Below, piece by piece: positions 17,017 through 25,343 of a stretch of DNA of 32,959 nucleotides. How positions within the stretch are numbered: the first letter of the stretch is position 1; every line of letters begins with the position of its first letter. The notes under the pieces are model-generated. The model ran no database searches. It saw only the letters and a program-made list of their open reading frames with translations, and was not told the origin of the DNA. Location: contig CAZZEX010000052.1 in the NCBI GenBank assembly GCA_964653285.1, positions 1-32,959 on the forward strand. The letters are read 5' to 3'. The stretch is from CAZZEX01 sp964653285 (GTDB lineage: Bacteria > Chloroflexota > Anaerolineae > B4-G1). The position numbers were made by a program, and so were the translations under genes.

Positions 17017-17036
17017 CAGTCAGGATAATCTGACTG
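17017..17036. repeat. 7-bp inverted repeat at the xylB truncation point
   Basis: CAGTCAG (17017-17023) and CTGACTG (17030-17036) pair across 6 bases. The repeat lies exactly where xylulokinase homology is lost at the N-terminus, so it may mark a deletion junction or an insertion scar. Confidence 0.35.
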
Positions 17037-17153
17037 TAGTCATTAGATCGTACTCTTTGGGCCAGTTAGACAAAATCAGGATGATTTGATGGAAATCCCT
17101 CAATGCTTCTGCGCAAAGCATCCGGTTGTTCTAGAATTGCATCGAGATAGCCA

Positions 17154-18152
17154 CTATTCACCGTTTCTCCTTGTTTGCTGGGAACTCAACAGCAGGCTTG
17201 CAGCCCCAATCATACCTGCGTCGTTACCAAGCTCTGCTAAAGCAATGCGCACGTCCGCCACGTATTGCGGCATTCCTACCTCGGCCATCACCTGGCGTAT
17301 TGGAGATAGCAATATTTCTCCCGCCACACTGACCCCCCCACCAATCAGTATCAAATCTGGATCAAAAAAGTAACACCATGACACCAAACCGACCCCTAGC
17401 CAGTGTCCCGCTTGCTCCAGGACACGCCGGGCTTGTGTGTCACCCTCTTGCGCGGCACGGAGCACATCCGTTGTCGAGAGCGTTCCGCGGTCATTCAACA
17501 CCCTGGTCAACTCGGAATTGGGGGACCGGTGTGCCAACGCCGTAGCTTCGCGTTCAATGGCCAGGCTGGAGGCCACTGTTTCAAGACACCCGCGACAGCC
17601 GCATCCGCACCGCCATTGACTTTCTGGGGCAACGATTATATGTCCAGGATCGCCGATGCATCCACGTATCGGACGTTGCGGCTTCCCATCAACAATGAGA
17701 CCAGCCCCAATCCCCGACCCCACGGTCACTACAATCAATCGCTTTGCACCACGCCCCCCACCAAAGCGATATTCAGCCAGAGCTGCCAATGTAGCATCGT
17801 TATCGAGTTCGACTGGAAGGTGAAAGCGTTCGCTTAAGAAATCAACTAGTGGAAAGTTGTCCAAGACATGGACATTGCTAAACGTTGAAGTTCGGCGGTC
17901 CTCACTTATGTGTCCTGGCATCCCCACGCCAATCCCTATGGGTCGAATTGCCATTTCCCTGCAACGATCCAGCAAGTAGTGGATGGCGTGAGCGTATTCC
18001 TTTGCCACAAGTTCTGGTTGATCGGGCGTAGGCGTTGCTACGCGCTGACGGAAGATTATCTTGCCTGCATCACTCACAATGCCCAGTTTCGCACTGTTGC
18101 CACCTATGTCTACGCCGATGGCATGCGTAACAGGTTTGCTTTTACAGCCCAT
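17154..18152 (-). CDS. ROK family sugar kinase
   Basis: 332 residues. The ATP-binding phosphate loop is GVDIGGNSAKLGI (13-25), the sugar-site region ELDNDATLAALAE (115-127) contains the catalytic Asp of the family, and GSGIGAGLIVDG (145-156) follows. The zinc motif reads CGCGCRGCLETVAS (182-195), matching CxCGxxGCxE. The usual EIGH before the zinc site is replaced by GDPGH, a change at a sugar-contacting position. It probably phosphorylates a hexose or amino sugar; glucose, N-acetylglucosamine and N-acetylmannosamine are all possible. It is the last intact gene before the xylulokinase pseudogene and follows the isomerase-like gene by 45 bases. Confidence 0.9.
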   Translation of the reverse strand: MGCKSKPVTHAIGVDIGGNSAKLGIVSDAGKIIFRQRVATPTPDQPELVAKEYAHAIHYLLDRCREMAIRPIGIGVGMPGHISEDRRTSTFSNVHVLDNFPLVDFLSERFHLPVELDNDATLAALAEYRFGGGRGAKRLIVVTVGSGIGAGLIVDGKPQRPIRGCIGDPGHIIVAPESQWRCGCGCRGCLETVASSLAIEREATALAHRSPNSELTRVLNDRGTLSTTDVLRAAQEGDTQARRVLEQAGHWLGVGLVSWCYFFDPDLILIGGGVSVAGEILLSPIRQVMAEVGMPQYVADVRIALAELGNDAGMIGAASLLLSSQQTRRNGE

Positions 18153-18197
18153 AGTGGTCAGTAGTTGTGAACTTTATAACTGGCTTCGTATGAAGTT

Positions 18198-19085
18198 CTA
18201 CAAGGCAGTAAGACACCTCTCGAAATACTCGCGCCCTTTCGTCACCTCCGCCAGTATCTGGTCAGCAGGCACGCCGCCGTAATCAACGTTGACGTAGCTA
18301 TCGTAGGCGATTGATTTCAGACTCCGGAAAATAGAGGGGAAGTTAAGGTTTCCTTGACCAGCAGGCAGATGGTATGGATACGTGCCGTCGTTATCCGCCA
18401 GATGAACATACATCAACCGTTTCTTGAGCTTAGGAATAACCAGACTTAGGTGCTCTCTGGTGGCATGAGTATGTGCTACATCTAGAAGACAACCAGCGTT
18501 CGGCTCACCAGCATCTTCGATAAGCTTCAATACACCGTCGCTCGTATTGACAAAGTCGCCCACGCGGTTCTCTATAATCAACTTCTCGTCATACTTGGCA
18601 GCAATGCGTGCCATCTGGGCAAAGCGATGGACAGCATTTTCCCAGAACTTGTCCCAGTCGAAACCTTCCGGCACCCGCACTTGTATAGGGGGGCTCCCAG
18701 AATATGCCTCCGTTCCTTCAACCCCTTCAATTTCGGGTGGCATATAGGCACACATACAGACGGTTTCGCCGCTGACGGTTGCCGTAAACTGGCATAATTG
18801 CTCATACTTGCGCAGATACTCCTCTGCAATCTCGGTATTGGTAGAGAATCCCCCATTGACCACAGCAATGACTGCCGAGAGGGTCATTTGATTGGCGACG
18901 AGTGCACTTTTGACCTCATTAGCCCGCTCAATGTATTCTTTCAGATCATTGTCAACGTTGATTTCCAGTTCACAGTGCTCAAAGCCAGCCGAATGCATCT
19001 CAGTAATAGCCTTGAGATAGTCGTCGAAACTGTAAGGGAAGCCATACCGTGTAATCGGATACAGTGCAGCGCAACCGATTTTCAT
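18198..19085 (-). CDS. Sugar phosphate isomerase/epimerase-like TIM barrel
   Basis: 295 residues of the AP endonuclease family 2 fold (xylose-isomerase-like barrel). Likely metal ligands are the Glu in LIIENRVGD, Asp and His in LLDVAHTHA, His in YVHLADNDG and the acidic VNVDYGG strand, in the usual order. Such proteins isomerise or epimerise ketoses, inosose or related compounds. The N-terminal MKIGCAALYPITRYGFPYS is typical of a first barrel strand, and no signal peptide is present. It lies between the M55 peptidase and the ROK kinase genes, suggesting a small sugar-processing unit at the end of the large cluster. The substrate is unknown. Confidence 0.85.
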   Translation of the reverse strand: MKIGCAALYPITRYGFPYSFDDYLKAITEMHSAGFEHCELEINVDNDLKEYIERANEVKSALVANQMTLSAVIAVVNGGFSTNTEIAEEYLRKYEQLCQFTATVSGETVCMCAYMPPEIEGVEGTEAYSGSPPIQVRVPEGFDWDKFWENAVHRFAQMARIAAKYDEKLIIENRVGDFVNTSDGVLKLIEDAGEPNAGCLLDVAHTHATREHLSLVIPKLKKRLMYVHLADNDGTYPYHLPAGQGNLNFPSIFRSLKSIAYDSYVNVDYGGVPADQILAEVTKGREYFERCLTAL

Positions 19086-19142
19086 TCCTTCTCTCCTTTT
19101 CCTTGATCTCTTCTTGACTTTTTACTGGGCACTCGCTTTGAT

Positions 19143-19934
19143 CTACTCAAAAATTTTGAACAGTTTGATCAAATCGCTGCCGGTATACTCAATGGTTGTA
19201 GGGTCAACAACCCGGGTGGACAAATCAGTTTTTTTTTGCAAGTACTCTGCCTGGGGCGTGACATACGTGACCCGCAGCACGTAGGGCGCAGGTATCTGAT
19301 ATGGCGGGATCTCGCCGATTCTCTGCAAGGCTCTTAACAGGCCTTCGCGGATCATCTCCCGTGCTTTTGCTGGCGCTTTGCTGCGGGATAGGCGTCTACT
19401 AAGGGATTCTTTGACAATGACGCCCTCAGTTTGCGGAACAAGCGCTTGCATTTCCGCGACAGCCGCCCGGTCGCCTGTAACCATGACGGTCGGGATGCCT
19501 AGAGCGCCAGCCGCTGCCGCTGCCATGCCAATCTCACCAATAATCTGCCCGTTCAGCGTGATGCGCACAATGTCCAGTTCCATGCTGTGGCACAACACGG
19601 CGTTAGGCGTCCCCGCCATCGCATGTACGCCTAATTGGACGAACGCATCATACCCTTCCTCAATCCAAGGCAGCCAGCAAGGGCGCATCTTCCCCTGGAT
19701 CAACTCTGCCGCCGGGTGAAGCTGATCAACCAGTATGTTGTGTCCCCTATAATGGGCATCACATACCACAATGGTGTCTGCGCTGCCCTCGACGGCTCCC
19801 TGGACGGCAGCATTCACTTCACCAGTGAGTAGTTCTTGCGCCTGGCGAAAATCCGGCGAATCGGGCCAGCATTGCCGGTCAAAATCTACAATGCCACTAA
19901 CTCCTTCAATGTCTGTCAAAATGTAGACCTTCAT
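19143..19934 (-). CDS. M55 family D-aminopeptidase (DppA-like)
   Basis: 263 residues, close to Bacillus subtilis DppA. The zinc ligands of that enzyme have counterparts: Asp8 and Glu10 in TDIEGVSG, His61 in CDAHYRGHN, His104 in LGVHAMAGT and Glu134 in IIGEIGMAAA. The family releases N-terminal D-amino acids from short peptides and forms a decameric ring in the cytoplasm. In B. subtilis the gene heads a dipeptide-transporter operon; here a Dpp-type importer is encoded at the start of the same gene run, about 10 kb upstream. A role in processing an imported D-peptide or cell-wall fragment is a reasonable inference. It starts 14 bases after the preceding stop. Confidence 0.9.
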   Translation of the reverse strand: MKVYILTDIEGVSGIVDFDRQCWPDSPDFRQAQELLTGEVNAAVQGAVEGSADTIVVCDAHYRGHNILVDQLHPAAELIQGKMRPCWLPWIEEGYDAFVQLGVHAMAGTPNAVLCHSMELDIVRITLNGQIIGEIGMAAAAAGALGIPTVMVTGDRAAVAEMQALVPQTEGVIVKESLSRRLSRSKAPAKAREMIREGLLRALQRIGEIPPYQIPAPYVLRVTYVTPQAEYLQKKTDLSTRVVDPTTIEYTGSDLIKLFKIFE

Positions 19935-19947
19935 TGATACCTACTTC

Positions 19948-20733
19948 TCAGCCTCGCCATTTCAGGTAGTGCCGGAGAAGATCCTCGGCGCTACCCTCAA
20001 TGAACAGAATCACGCCGCGTCGGGTGACGGTTCCTCCAGGCGGTACTGTTCCGAACCAGGGATCACTGTGCATGCAGTGATGATTATCGTCCGGGTTGTG
20101 CGCGACGCTTGCCACCAGATCCCAACCCAGGCCGATGTGCCATTTGCCGTCGTCACGCGCCATCATAATGCAACCACTTTGCACGGGTTCCGGCGACGCG
20201 CTCCACAGTGCCAGACCTTGTACCACACCGTACGGATACGGGGCGTTGACTCCCTCCACCTGATACGATTGTACTACAGGCGACCAGGCGTCTTTCCGCA
20301 CGTTACGTGCCCACTTGTTTGCTGGCACGAGGCCCTTCACCGTATGCAAGATGCAACGTTCCCCATGCTTGTCAGCGTATCGTGGCGCGTACTTGAACAT
20401 CAGACACATGTCCGCCCAACAGTAGGTATAGTACCGCTCGGAGAGGTTGTGCATACTTGCTTCCAGGTTAAGTTGATGTTCAGATGCAGTTTTCAACCGT
20501 ACCTGGATGCACAATGGATGTTCGCTATTGCCCGGGCAACTCATATCATACCCCAATGAGCCATCTCGTTGCGACTTCCACTCAGGGTGGAGCATGTCCC
20601 AGGGGTACAAAAACGACGCTCCTCCCAGTCCCTCGAACATCCAGGAAAACAAGTATCCGTCGTCCAGCGCAGCTCGGTGCCGGATTTCAACCCCTTCCAG
20701 TTCAGAATCAAAACCAGCATTTAACTGAATCAA
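19948..20733 (-). CDS. Hypothetical protein coupled to corrinoid protein gene
   Basis: 261 residues, not recognised. The protein is rich in Trp, Tyr and His, for example DGYLFSWMFEG, FLYPWDMLHPEW and HNPDDNHHCMHSDPWFG, and ends in a strand-rich segment, suggesting a cytoplasmic beta-sandwich or mutarotase-like fold that could bind a carbohydrate. No signal peptide or membrane segment is seen. Its start is TTG at 20733, overlapping the corrinoid-protein stop by 4 bases (TTGA), with AGGTG just upstream, so translation is probably coupled. The tight coupling argues for a role in the same pathway. His/Asp clusters near residues 212-222 could bind metal, but that is speculation. Confidence 0.75.
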   Translation of the reverse strand: MIQLNAGFDSELEGVEIRHRAALDDGYLFSWMFEGLGGASFLYPWDMLHPEWKSQRDGSLGYDMSCPGNSEHPLCIQVRLKTASEHQLNLEASMHNLSERYYTYCWADMCLMFKYAPRYADKHGERCILHTVKGLVPANKWARNVRKDAWSPVVQSYQVEGVNAPYPYGVVQGLALWSASPEPVQSGCIMMARDDGKWHIGLGWDLVASVAHNPDDNHHCMHSDPWFGTVPPGGTVTRRGVILFIEGSAEDLLRHYLKWRG

Positions 20734-21383
20734 CTCACACCTGCCTGATACTGCAATCCTGACAATTGCTTGACCATGCGCACGGCACTGGCGGCATCGG
20801 GAGCATAGCCATCGGCGCCGATTCCGTCGGCGTATGATTGAGTAATCGGCGCGCCGCCAACTATAACCTTCACCTTGTCCCTTAGGCCGGCTTCTTTAAG
20901 TGCCTCGATTGTCTCTTTCATCGTGGGCATTGTCGTTGTCAGCAATGCCGACATCGCAACGATCTGGGCACCGTCTTTTGCAGCCTCAACGAACCGCGCC
21001 GGCCATGTGTCAGTGCCTAAATCGACGATTTCGAACCCACTGCCCTCTAGCATCATCGCGACCAGATTCTTGCCGATGTCGTGTAGATCACCCTTGACAG
21101 TACCGATGGCAATCCGGCCTGCCGGTTCTATCCCGGCCTTGACCAGCAGCGGTCTGAGCAGGTTCAGTCCACTCTGCATCGCCCGGGCTGCTATGAGCAT
21201 CTGAGGCACATAATATTCACCTGCCTCAAATAGCCGTCCCACCTCCGCCATCGCCATGATCAGCCCATGGCCTAAAATCGTGCCCGTCTCGACACCGGCA
21301 TCAATCGCAGCTTGAACAGCCTCCTCGGTGTCTTCCTTGCTGCCTTTTAGCACAGCATTGTATATCTTTTCTAAGGTTTCCAT
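20730..21383 (-). CDS. Corrinoid (B12-binding) methyltransferase carrier protein, MttC/MtbC-like
   Basis: 217 residues. The N-terminal helical cap domain (about 1-88) contains GLIMAMAEVGRLFEAGEYYVPQ region hallmarks. The C-terminal Rossmann-like cobalamin domain has the cobalt-ligating motif DLHDIG (99-104, His101 as lower ligand), SALLTTTM (145-152) and GGAPIT (176-181). Such proteins shuttle a methyl group on cobalamin between a substrate-specific methyltransferase and an acceptor enzyme. The MttB-like gene lies about 1.4 kb upstream in the same run, separated by the M24-fold gene, and is the obvious donor partner. No reductive activator (RamA/RACE type) gene is present in the window. Confidence 0.94.
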   Translation of the reverse strand: METLEKIYNAVLKGSKEDTEEAVQAAIDAGVETGTILGHGLIMAMAEVGRLFEAGEYYVPQMLIAARAMQSGLNLLRPLLVKAGIEPAGRIAIGTVKGDLHDIGKNLVAMMLEGSGFEIVDLGTDTWPARFVEAAKDGAQIVAMSALLTTTMPTMKETIEALKEAGLRDKVKVIVGGAPITQSYADGIGADGYAPDAASAVRMVKQLSGLQYQAGVS

Positions 21384-21434
21384 GAACTCTTGGCCTCCTT
21401 TTGCGTTAGGTGTTACCTTGCTTTTCGCGTAGAA

Positions 21435-22793
21435 TTATTCCAGGCCATTCCCCACAAGAAGTTGGCAGTCCTCCGGCAACGAGTTAAAACATTCAGCGCG
21501 GCGTCCGTGTTTGCCAAAAGTATTTTCGACAATGACACAGTCCAACCCAGGGATAACGATCTCATCCCAACGACTACCACAGCCTCGCAGCGCCACGTCG
21601 AGCATGCTGATTATTTGCTCTCCAAGCGGATCTTGACTTTCCAGGGTCACGGCTCCAAAAAATTCCTGACATTCCGTATAACCGGCGTTGTGAACGCACG
21701 AGTACGGCTTTTGGGCAGGCAAGTCAACAGTGTGGCCAACTCGACGTGACACCTCATCGCTCTTGCTCGCCAGAAAGTCCACGATGGCTTTCTCGATGGT
21801 ATAGGCCGGCAAGTTGTCGCGTGCAGTGACAATAAACTGCTCGTGGCCGACCTGGTACACTTCTTTGATCAGATCCAGCCAATATCGGTGTCCGGCCGGC
21901 ATTGCCTGTCCGGGTTCTAGTGCCACGACACTGCGCCGCACACAGGAAGTCAACCCGTCCCGCTTAGGTGATGCACCGAGATGAACCATATCCTCAGGCT
22001 GAATGGTGCGATTAAGCGCCTTGCCTATCAGAGTCCGATTAGCCGTATTGGCCGTGACCATAATGTCCCAGCCCAATTCCTCAGCACCCAACTCCCGGGC
22101 GACAAAGTTGCCCCAGGCAGCGACCTGCGTTTCGCGCATGCCTGGCTTGAGCACTGCCAGCATGGCACGCATCATCGCATCGGCTATGATGCTGGCGTCC
22201 TTGGTCAGCGCCAGTTCCGCGTCCGACTTTTCGTACTTGAGCCTGCCATAGATCTCCTGCGCGTCGACAACGCTGTCGGGGCCAAACATGTCTTGCAGAA
22301 ACTCGGTCAGCATCACCGGCACCACTTGGCGCGGTGACAGTAATGCGATGCGCTTGGGCGTTTTGCCGCAAGCGATCTCAAAGACCTGCTCGGGGTGCTC
22401 GGCGTCAATGGGATAGTCCTCACCTGCCAGTTGTAACATCTCAACTTTGTGCACGGGTGCTGCAGCGCGGGGCGCAAGTTGCTCGACCACATAACCGCCT
22501 TCCAGGCCGGCAATGAAGTGGAAGCCGTTGGGGCCAATGATCCCAGCCACTTGTTCGATGGTGATGTTGGTGTTGCCGCCCAGATAGGGTACATCGCCGT
22601 TATAATGCTCGTCTGAGAAGACAAAGCCCGCGTCGAACCCGGCCTGCTCGAGCGCTCCCCAGACTTTGCGCTGGCGCGCCTTGAACTCTTGGGACGTAAT
22701 GGCCCGCGTCGGGTCAATGGATGGTGTCGCTGCCAGGACAGCCTCTACTTTTCCCAATTCTGCTCGTATCTGATCGCGCCGCGTTGTATCCAT
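21435..22793 (-). CDS. M24 (creatinase/aminopeptidase P) fold protein lacking metal ligands
   Basis: 452 residues. The N-terminal creatinase-like domain (about 35-190) precedes a pita-bread catalytic domain (about 195-440). Aligning by eye to aminopeptidase P, the two metal-binding Asp positions in the VHLGASPKRDGLTSCVRRS strand pair are Gly273 and Cys284. A likely His (RRVGHTV, about 354) and the last Glu (IVENTFG, 423) remain. Creatinase itself is an M24 enzyme without metals, so this may be a C-N hydrolase acting on a methylated or guanidino-type compound instead of a proline peptidase. It lies between MttB-like and corrinoid genes, which favours a substrate-processing role. AAAGGAG upstream supports ATG 22793. 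Confidence 0.82.
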   Translation of the reverse strand: MDTTRRDQIRAELGKVEAVLAATPSIDPTRAITSQEFKARQRKVWGALEQAGFDAGFVFSDEHYNGDVPYLGGNTNITIEQVAGIIGPNGFHFIAGLEGGYVVEQLAPRAAAPVHKVEMLQLAGEDYPIDAEHPEQVFEIACGKTPKRIALLSPRQVVPVMLTEFLQDMFGPDSVVDAQEIYGRLKYEKSDAELALTKDASIIADAMMRAMLAVLKPGMRETQVAAWGNFVARELGAEELGWDIMVTANTANRTLIGKALNRTIQPEDMVHLGASPKRDGLTSCVRRSVVALEPGQAMPAGHRYWLDLIKEVYQVGHEQFIVTARDNLPAYTIEKAIVDFLASKSDEVSRRVGHTVDLPAQKPYSCVHNAGYTECQEFFGAVTLESQDPLGEQIISMLDVALRGCGSRWDEIVIPGLDCVIVENTFGKHGRRAECFNSLPEDCQLLVGNGLE

Positions 22794-22805
22794 GTCTTGT
22801 CTCCT

Positions 22806-24242
22806 TTATGACATGTTGCACAGTTGTCTGAGTGCTGTTTCCACTGAATTATCAATAGCCTGCGGCTGGTGCGATTGCGCCAGTTGTCGGGCATATTCGC
22901 GGGCGCGCATCGCGTAGTCCTTGGCCCCGCTGACAGTCCAACTGTCGTACCCGTCGTGATCTGTAACATAGGGTACCCACATGTTCCGGCGCAGGTGCTT
23001 AAGCGTATGGTCGTGATCCAGGAATTGCCTGCCGGGTCCCACCTCAGTGATTGCTTCCATCGCCAGCGTCTCCTCCGACATCTCTATCCCGGCCATAAAG
23101 TGCTTAACCCAGCGAATCTGTTCGGCGCCCAGCACAATGCTCTCCAGGCTACCGGTGAGGCCCGAGTCGAGGTATCCGACGTCGTGGATCAGGTTGGTAC
23201 CTGCCAGCGCTGCTACGAGCAGGCTAGAGGCGTACTCTGTGCCTGTCTGTGCGTCGACCTGTTTACTGTCGGTGGCGCCGCCGGTACCAAAGACCGGAAG
23301 ACCATAGTAGCGAGACAATTCGGCCATGACCAGATCGTTCAGCCGCCACTCGGGCGAACCGTAAGGGAAGAGCATCGTGCGCATGTCTAACTGGCTGACG
23401 CAGGCGCCAAAAATGAACGGTGCACCAGGGTGCTGAATCTGGTGCATCACCAGCCCAGCCAGCGACTCGGCAGTCGCCAGTGCCAGCGACCCGGCCAGCG
23501 TGAGCGGCCCGCTAGCGCCCGGCATAATCGTCGGGATGTAAATCAGCGGAACTTCGTGGTCGGCGGAAAAGATAAGTCTTTCGATTGCCTGGAGGTCATG
23601 TTGCAGGGGAGAGACAAACTGGCCATACATGATATAGTTCGGTCGCTGTCGAAAGGCCTCGTCACCGCCGGCAATGATGCAGGCCATTTCGTGCATGCGT
23701 TCAAGCGCGTTCAACCCAGAGAAGCTGGTCATAATAACCGGCTTGATGGTGTTGTGCAACAAGGCGTAGTATTGCTGCGGCTCAGCATTCTCGTTGGGGA
23801 CATCACTGGGCAGGGCGAAGGACATCACGAAGTCAATCTCGTCCAGCGCGTCGCACAGCCGAGCCGCTCGCGCTGCGTCTTCCAATACGGAGGCCCTCCG
23901 CTCCATCGTCTCGGCGTCGCGGGTGTAAATCAGGTCCGACCCCGTACCAAAGTAGATCTGATGTGGCCCGAGCGGCATCGCGGGCTCACCCAGCCGGTCG
24001 TAAATGACGATATCGCGTTGGGCTGTGCTAAGCGCTTGTTCTACCACCTCAGCCGGGATATAGACGCGCGGGCTTTCGCCCAGTTTGGCACCAGCATCGG
24101 CCAATTTGCGCCGCATCTCTGGATGATGTACGTTCAGGCCGGTCGTTTCAAGAATTGTCGTTGCAGCAGCGTGCAATTGTTCAATATTAGCCTGATTCAT
24201 CAGCGCCAGGCTCGGTCGCCAGATAGAAGAACTATCCATCAT
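22806..24242 (-). CDS. MttB-type (trimethylamine methyltransferase family) protein, non-pyrrolysine
   Basis: 478 residues, full length for the family. MttB homologues transfer a methyl group from a methylated amine to a cognate corrinoid protein. Family features include ILETTGLNVHHPEMRRKL near the N-terminus, GTGSDLIYTRDAET (99-112), FGACVSQLDMRT (278-289) and GTGGATDSKQVDAQTG (319-334). The last is the region that carries pyrrolysine in archaeal trimethylamine enzymes; here it is read through with ordinary codons and no in-frame TAG. Characterised non-pyrrolysine members demethylate quaternary amines such as glycine betaine. The start overlaps the UroD-like stop by 4 bases (ATGA). The specific methylated substrate is unknown. 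Confidence 0.93.
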   Translation of the reverse strand: MMDSSSIWRPSLALMNQANIEQLHAAATTILETTGLNVHHPEMRRKLADAGAKLGESPRVYIPAEVVEQALSTAQRDIVIYDRLGEPAMPLGPHQIYFGTGSDLIYTRDAETMERRASVLEDAARAARLCDALDEIDFVMSFALPSDVPNENAEPQQYYALLHNTIKPVIMTSFSGLNALERMHEMACIIAGGDEAFRQRPNYIMYGQFVSPLQHDLQAIERLIFSADHEVPLIYIPTIMPGASGPLTLAGSLALATAESLAGLVMHQIQHPGAPFIFGACVSQLDMRTMLFPYGSPEWRLNDLVMAELSRYYGLPVFGTGGATDSKQVDAQTGTEYASSLLVAALAGTNLIHDVGYLDSGLTGSLESIVLGAEQIRWVKHFMAGIEMSEETLAMEAITEVGPGRQFLDHDHTLKHLRRNMWVPYVTDHDGYDSWTVSGAKDYAMRAREYARQLAQSHQPQAIDNSVETALRQLCNMS

Positions 24243-25306
24243 CGCCTCCCGTAATCTATGATCGCCTGGTAATAGGTCTTTATGTTTTCCAGGGGGATAT
24301 TGTGCGGCAAGTCGCCGATGGGGCGGAAGAAGAAGCCGGGCGCGACGCGCCCAATGTCGGCGCAGCGCTTGACTTCCTGCTTAACATCATCGGGCGTACC
24401 GCGCGTCAGCACATCGGTGTTGATGTTGCCAGCCAACACCTTGGTCTGGCCATACTTTTTGACGATCGCCTTCAGGTCCATTGTGTGATCAATAATGAAC
24501 CCATCCACACCCAGCGCGGCCAGGTCGTCGAGGGCCTCGGTGTAGTTACCGTCGGAGACAAAGATGATCTTTTTCCCAGCCTGCTTGAGGATGTCAAAGT
24601 TCCGTTCATAGTGTGGCCAAAAGTTCTTACGATACCAGTCCAGGCTAAAGACCAGGCCTCGCGTCATCGCAATGTCGTCGTGGGTGTGAAAGATGAGCGA
24701 GTCATCCTTTGCTATCCAGTTGCGATAGCGTTGCGCGGTCAGTTCCGCGAATCGGTCGATGAGACACGAGAACTCCTTGGGATAACTGGCAGCGGTGATC
24801 AGGTACAACTCCCACCCGAAAGTCATCACAAACCACATCATCAGCGTACAATAGTAGCAACCAGTGACGAGGGCCGCGTCACCCAGAATCTTGCGCGATT
24901 CAAGCGTCCAATCAGGAATATTCTCGGACCAATTGGGGTCCAGCACGCTGATGCCGGAAGTATCGCTGGTACAGGGGTCGAAGGCCAGGACGTCTTCGGG
25001 TGTTTTGAAGCGCTCGGGCGGCGCTTCCCACTCGCTGCCCGAAATGCCCCACTCAGTGTACTTTTTGCGTCCGCCATTCTCCTCCTTGATCTCGCCTTCC
25101 TCAAACCGCATGCCCCGGCCATGCAAGAAGAGCACCCAATCTATGCGCAACTTCTCGATGCAGATCTTATGCGCCTCGGTCGGGTGCTCGAACGGGTCCA
25201 ACCCAGATACTTCCGCCATTAGCGCTGGGTGATCCAGCCAATCATACTCCGGGATATACGGGGGGCCTTCCAGAAACATGGCAGCCAGGGCCTCAGCTTT
25301 TGGCAT
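24239..25306 (-). CDS. Uroporphyrinogen decarboxylase-like protein, divergent
   Basis: 355 residues with the UroD-fold C-terminal half: FHTHDDIAMTRGLVFS (206-221), KKIIFVSDGNYTEAL (245-259), LAGNINTDVLTRGTPDDV (291-308) and a closing FRPIGDLPHNIPLENI. At the metal-motif position the sequence is VSDGN (250-254), so both the His and the Cys of the HxC zinc motif are absent. It is translationally coupled to the MttB-like gene, which suggests it works on the same methyl-transfer pathway, for example as a carrier-specific acceptor methyltransferase or as a second substrate enzyme. Substrate and mechanism cannot be read from the sequence. Confidence 0.85.
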   Translation of the reverse strand: MPKAEALAAMFLEGPPYIPEYDWLDHPALMAEVSGLDPFEHPTEAHKICIEKLRIDWVLFLHGRGMRFEEGEIKEENGGRKKYTEWGISGSEWEAPPERFKTPEDVLAFDPCTSDTSGISVLDPNWSENIPDWTLESRKILGDAALVTGCYYCTLMMWFVMTFGWELYLITAASYPKEFSCLIDRFAELTAQRYRNWIAKDDSLIFHTHDDIAMTRGLVFSLDWYRKNFWPHYERNFDILKQAGKKIIFVSDGNYTEALDDLAALGVDGFIIDHTMDLKAIVKKYGQTKVLAGNINTDVLTRGTPDDVKQEVKRCADIGRVAPGFFFRPIGDLPHNIPLENIKTYYQAIIDYGRR

Positions 25307-25343
25307 TTGGATAACCTCCTATCTTTCTATTCTCTCCTCTGTC

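Noticed and set aside
23430..24254. 274-codon plus-strand open frame opposite the MttB-like gene
   Set aside because: Antisense shadow created by codon bias of the MttB-like gene; no start signal or family features.
24302..25222. 306-codon plus-strand open frame opposite a UroD-like gene
   Set aside because: Antisense shadow of the UroD-like gene.
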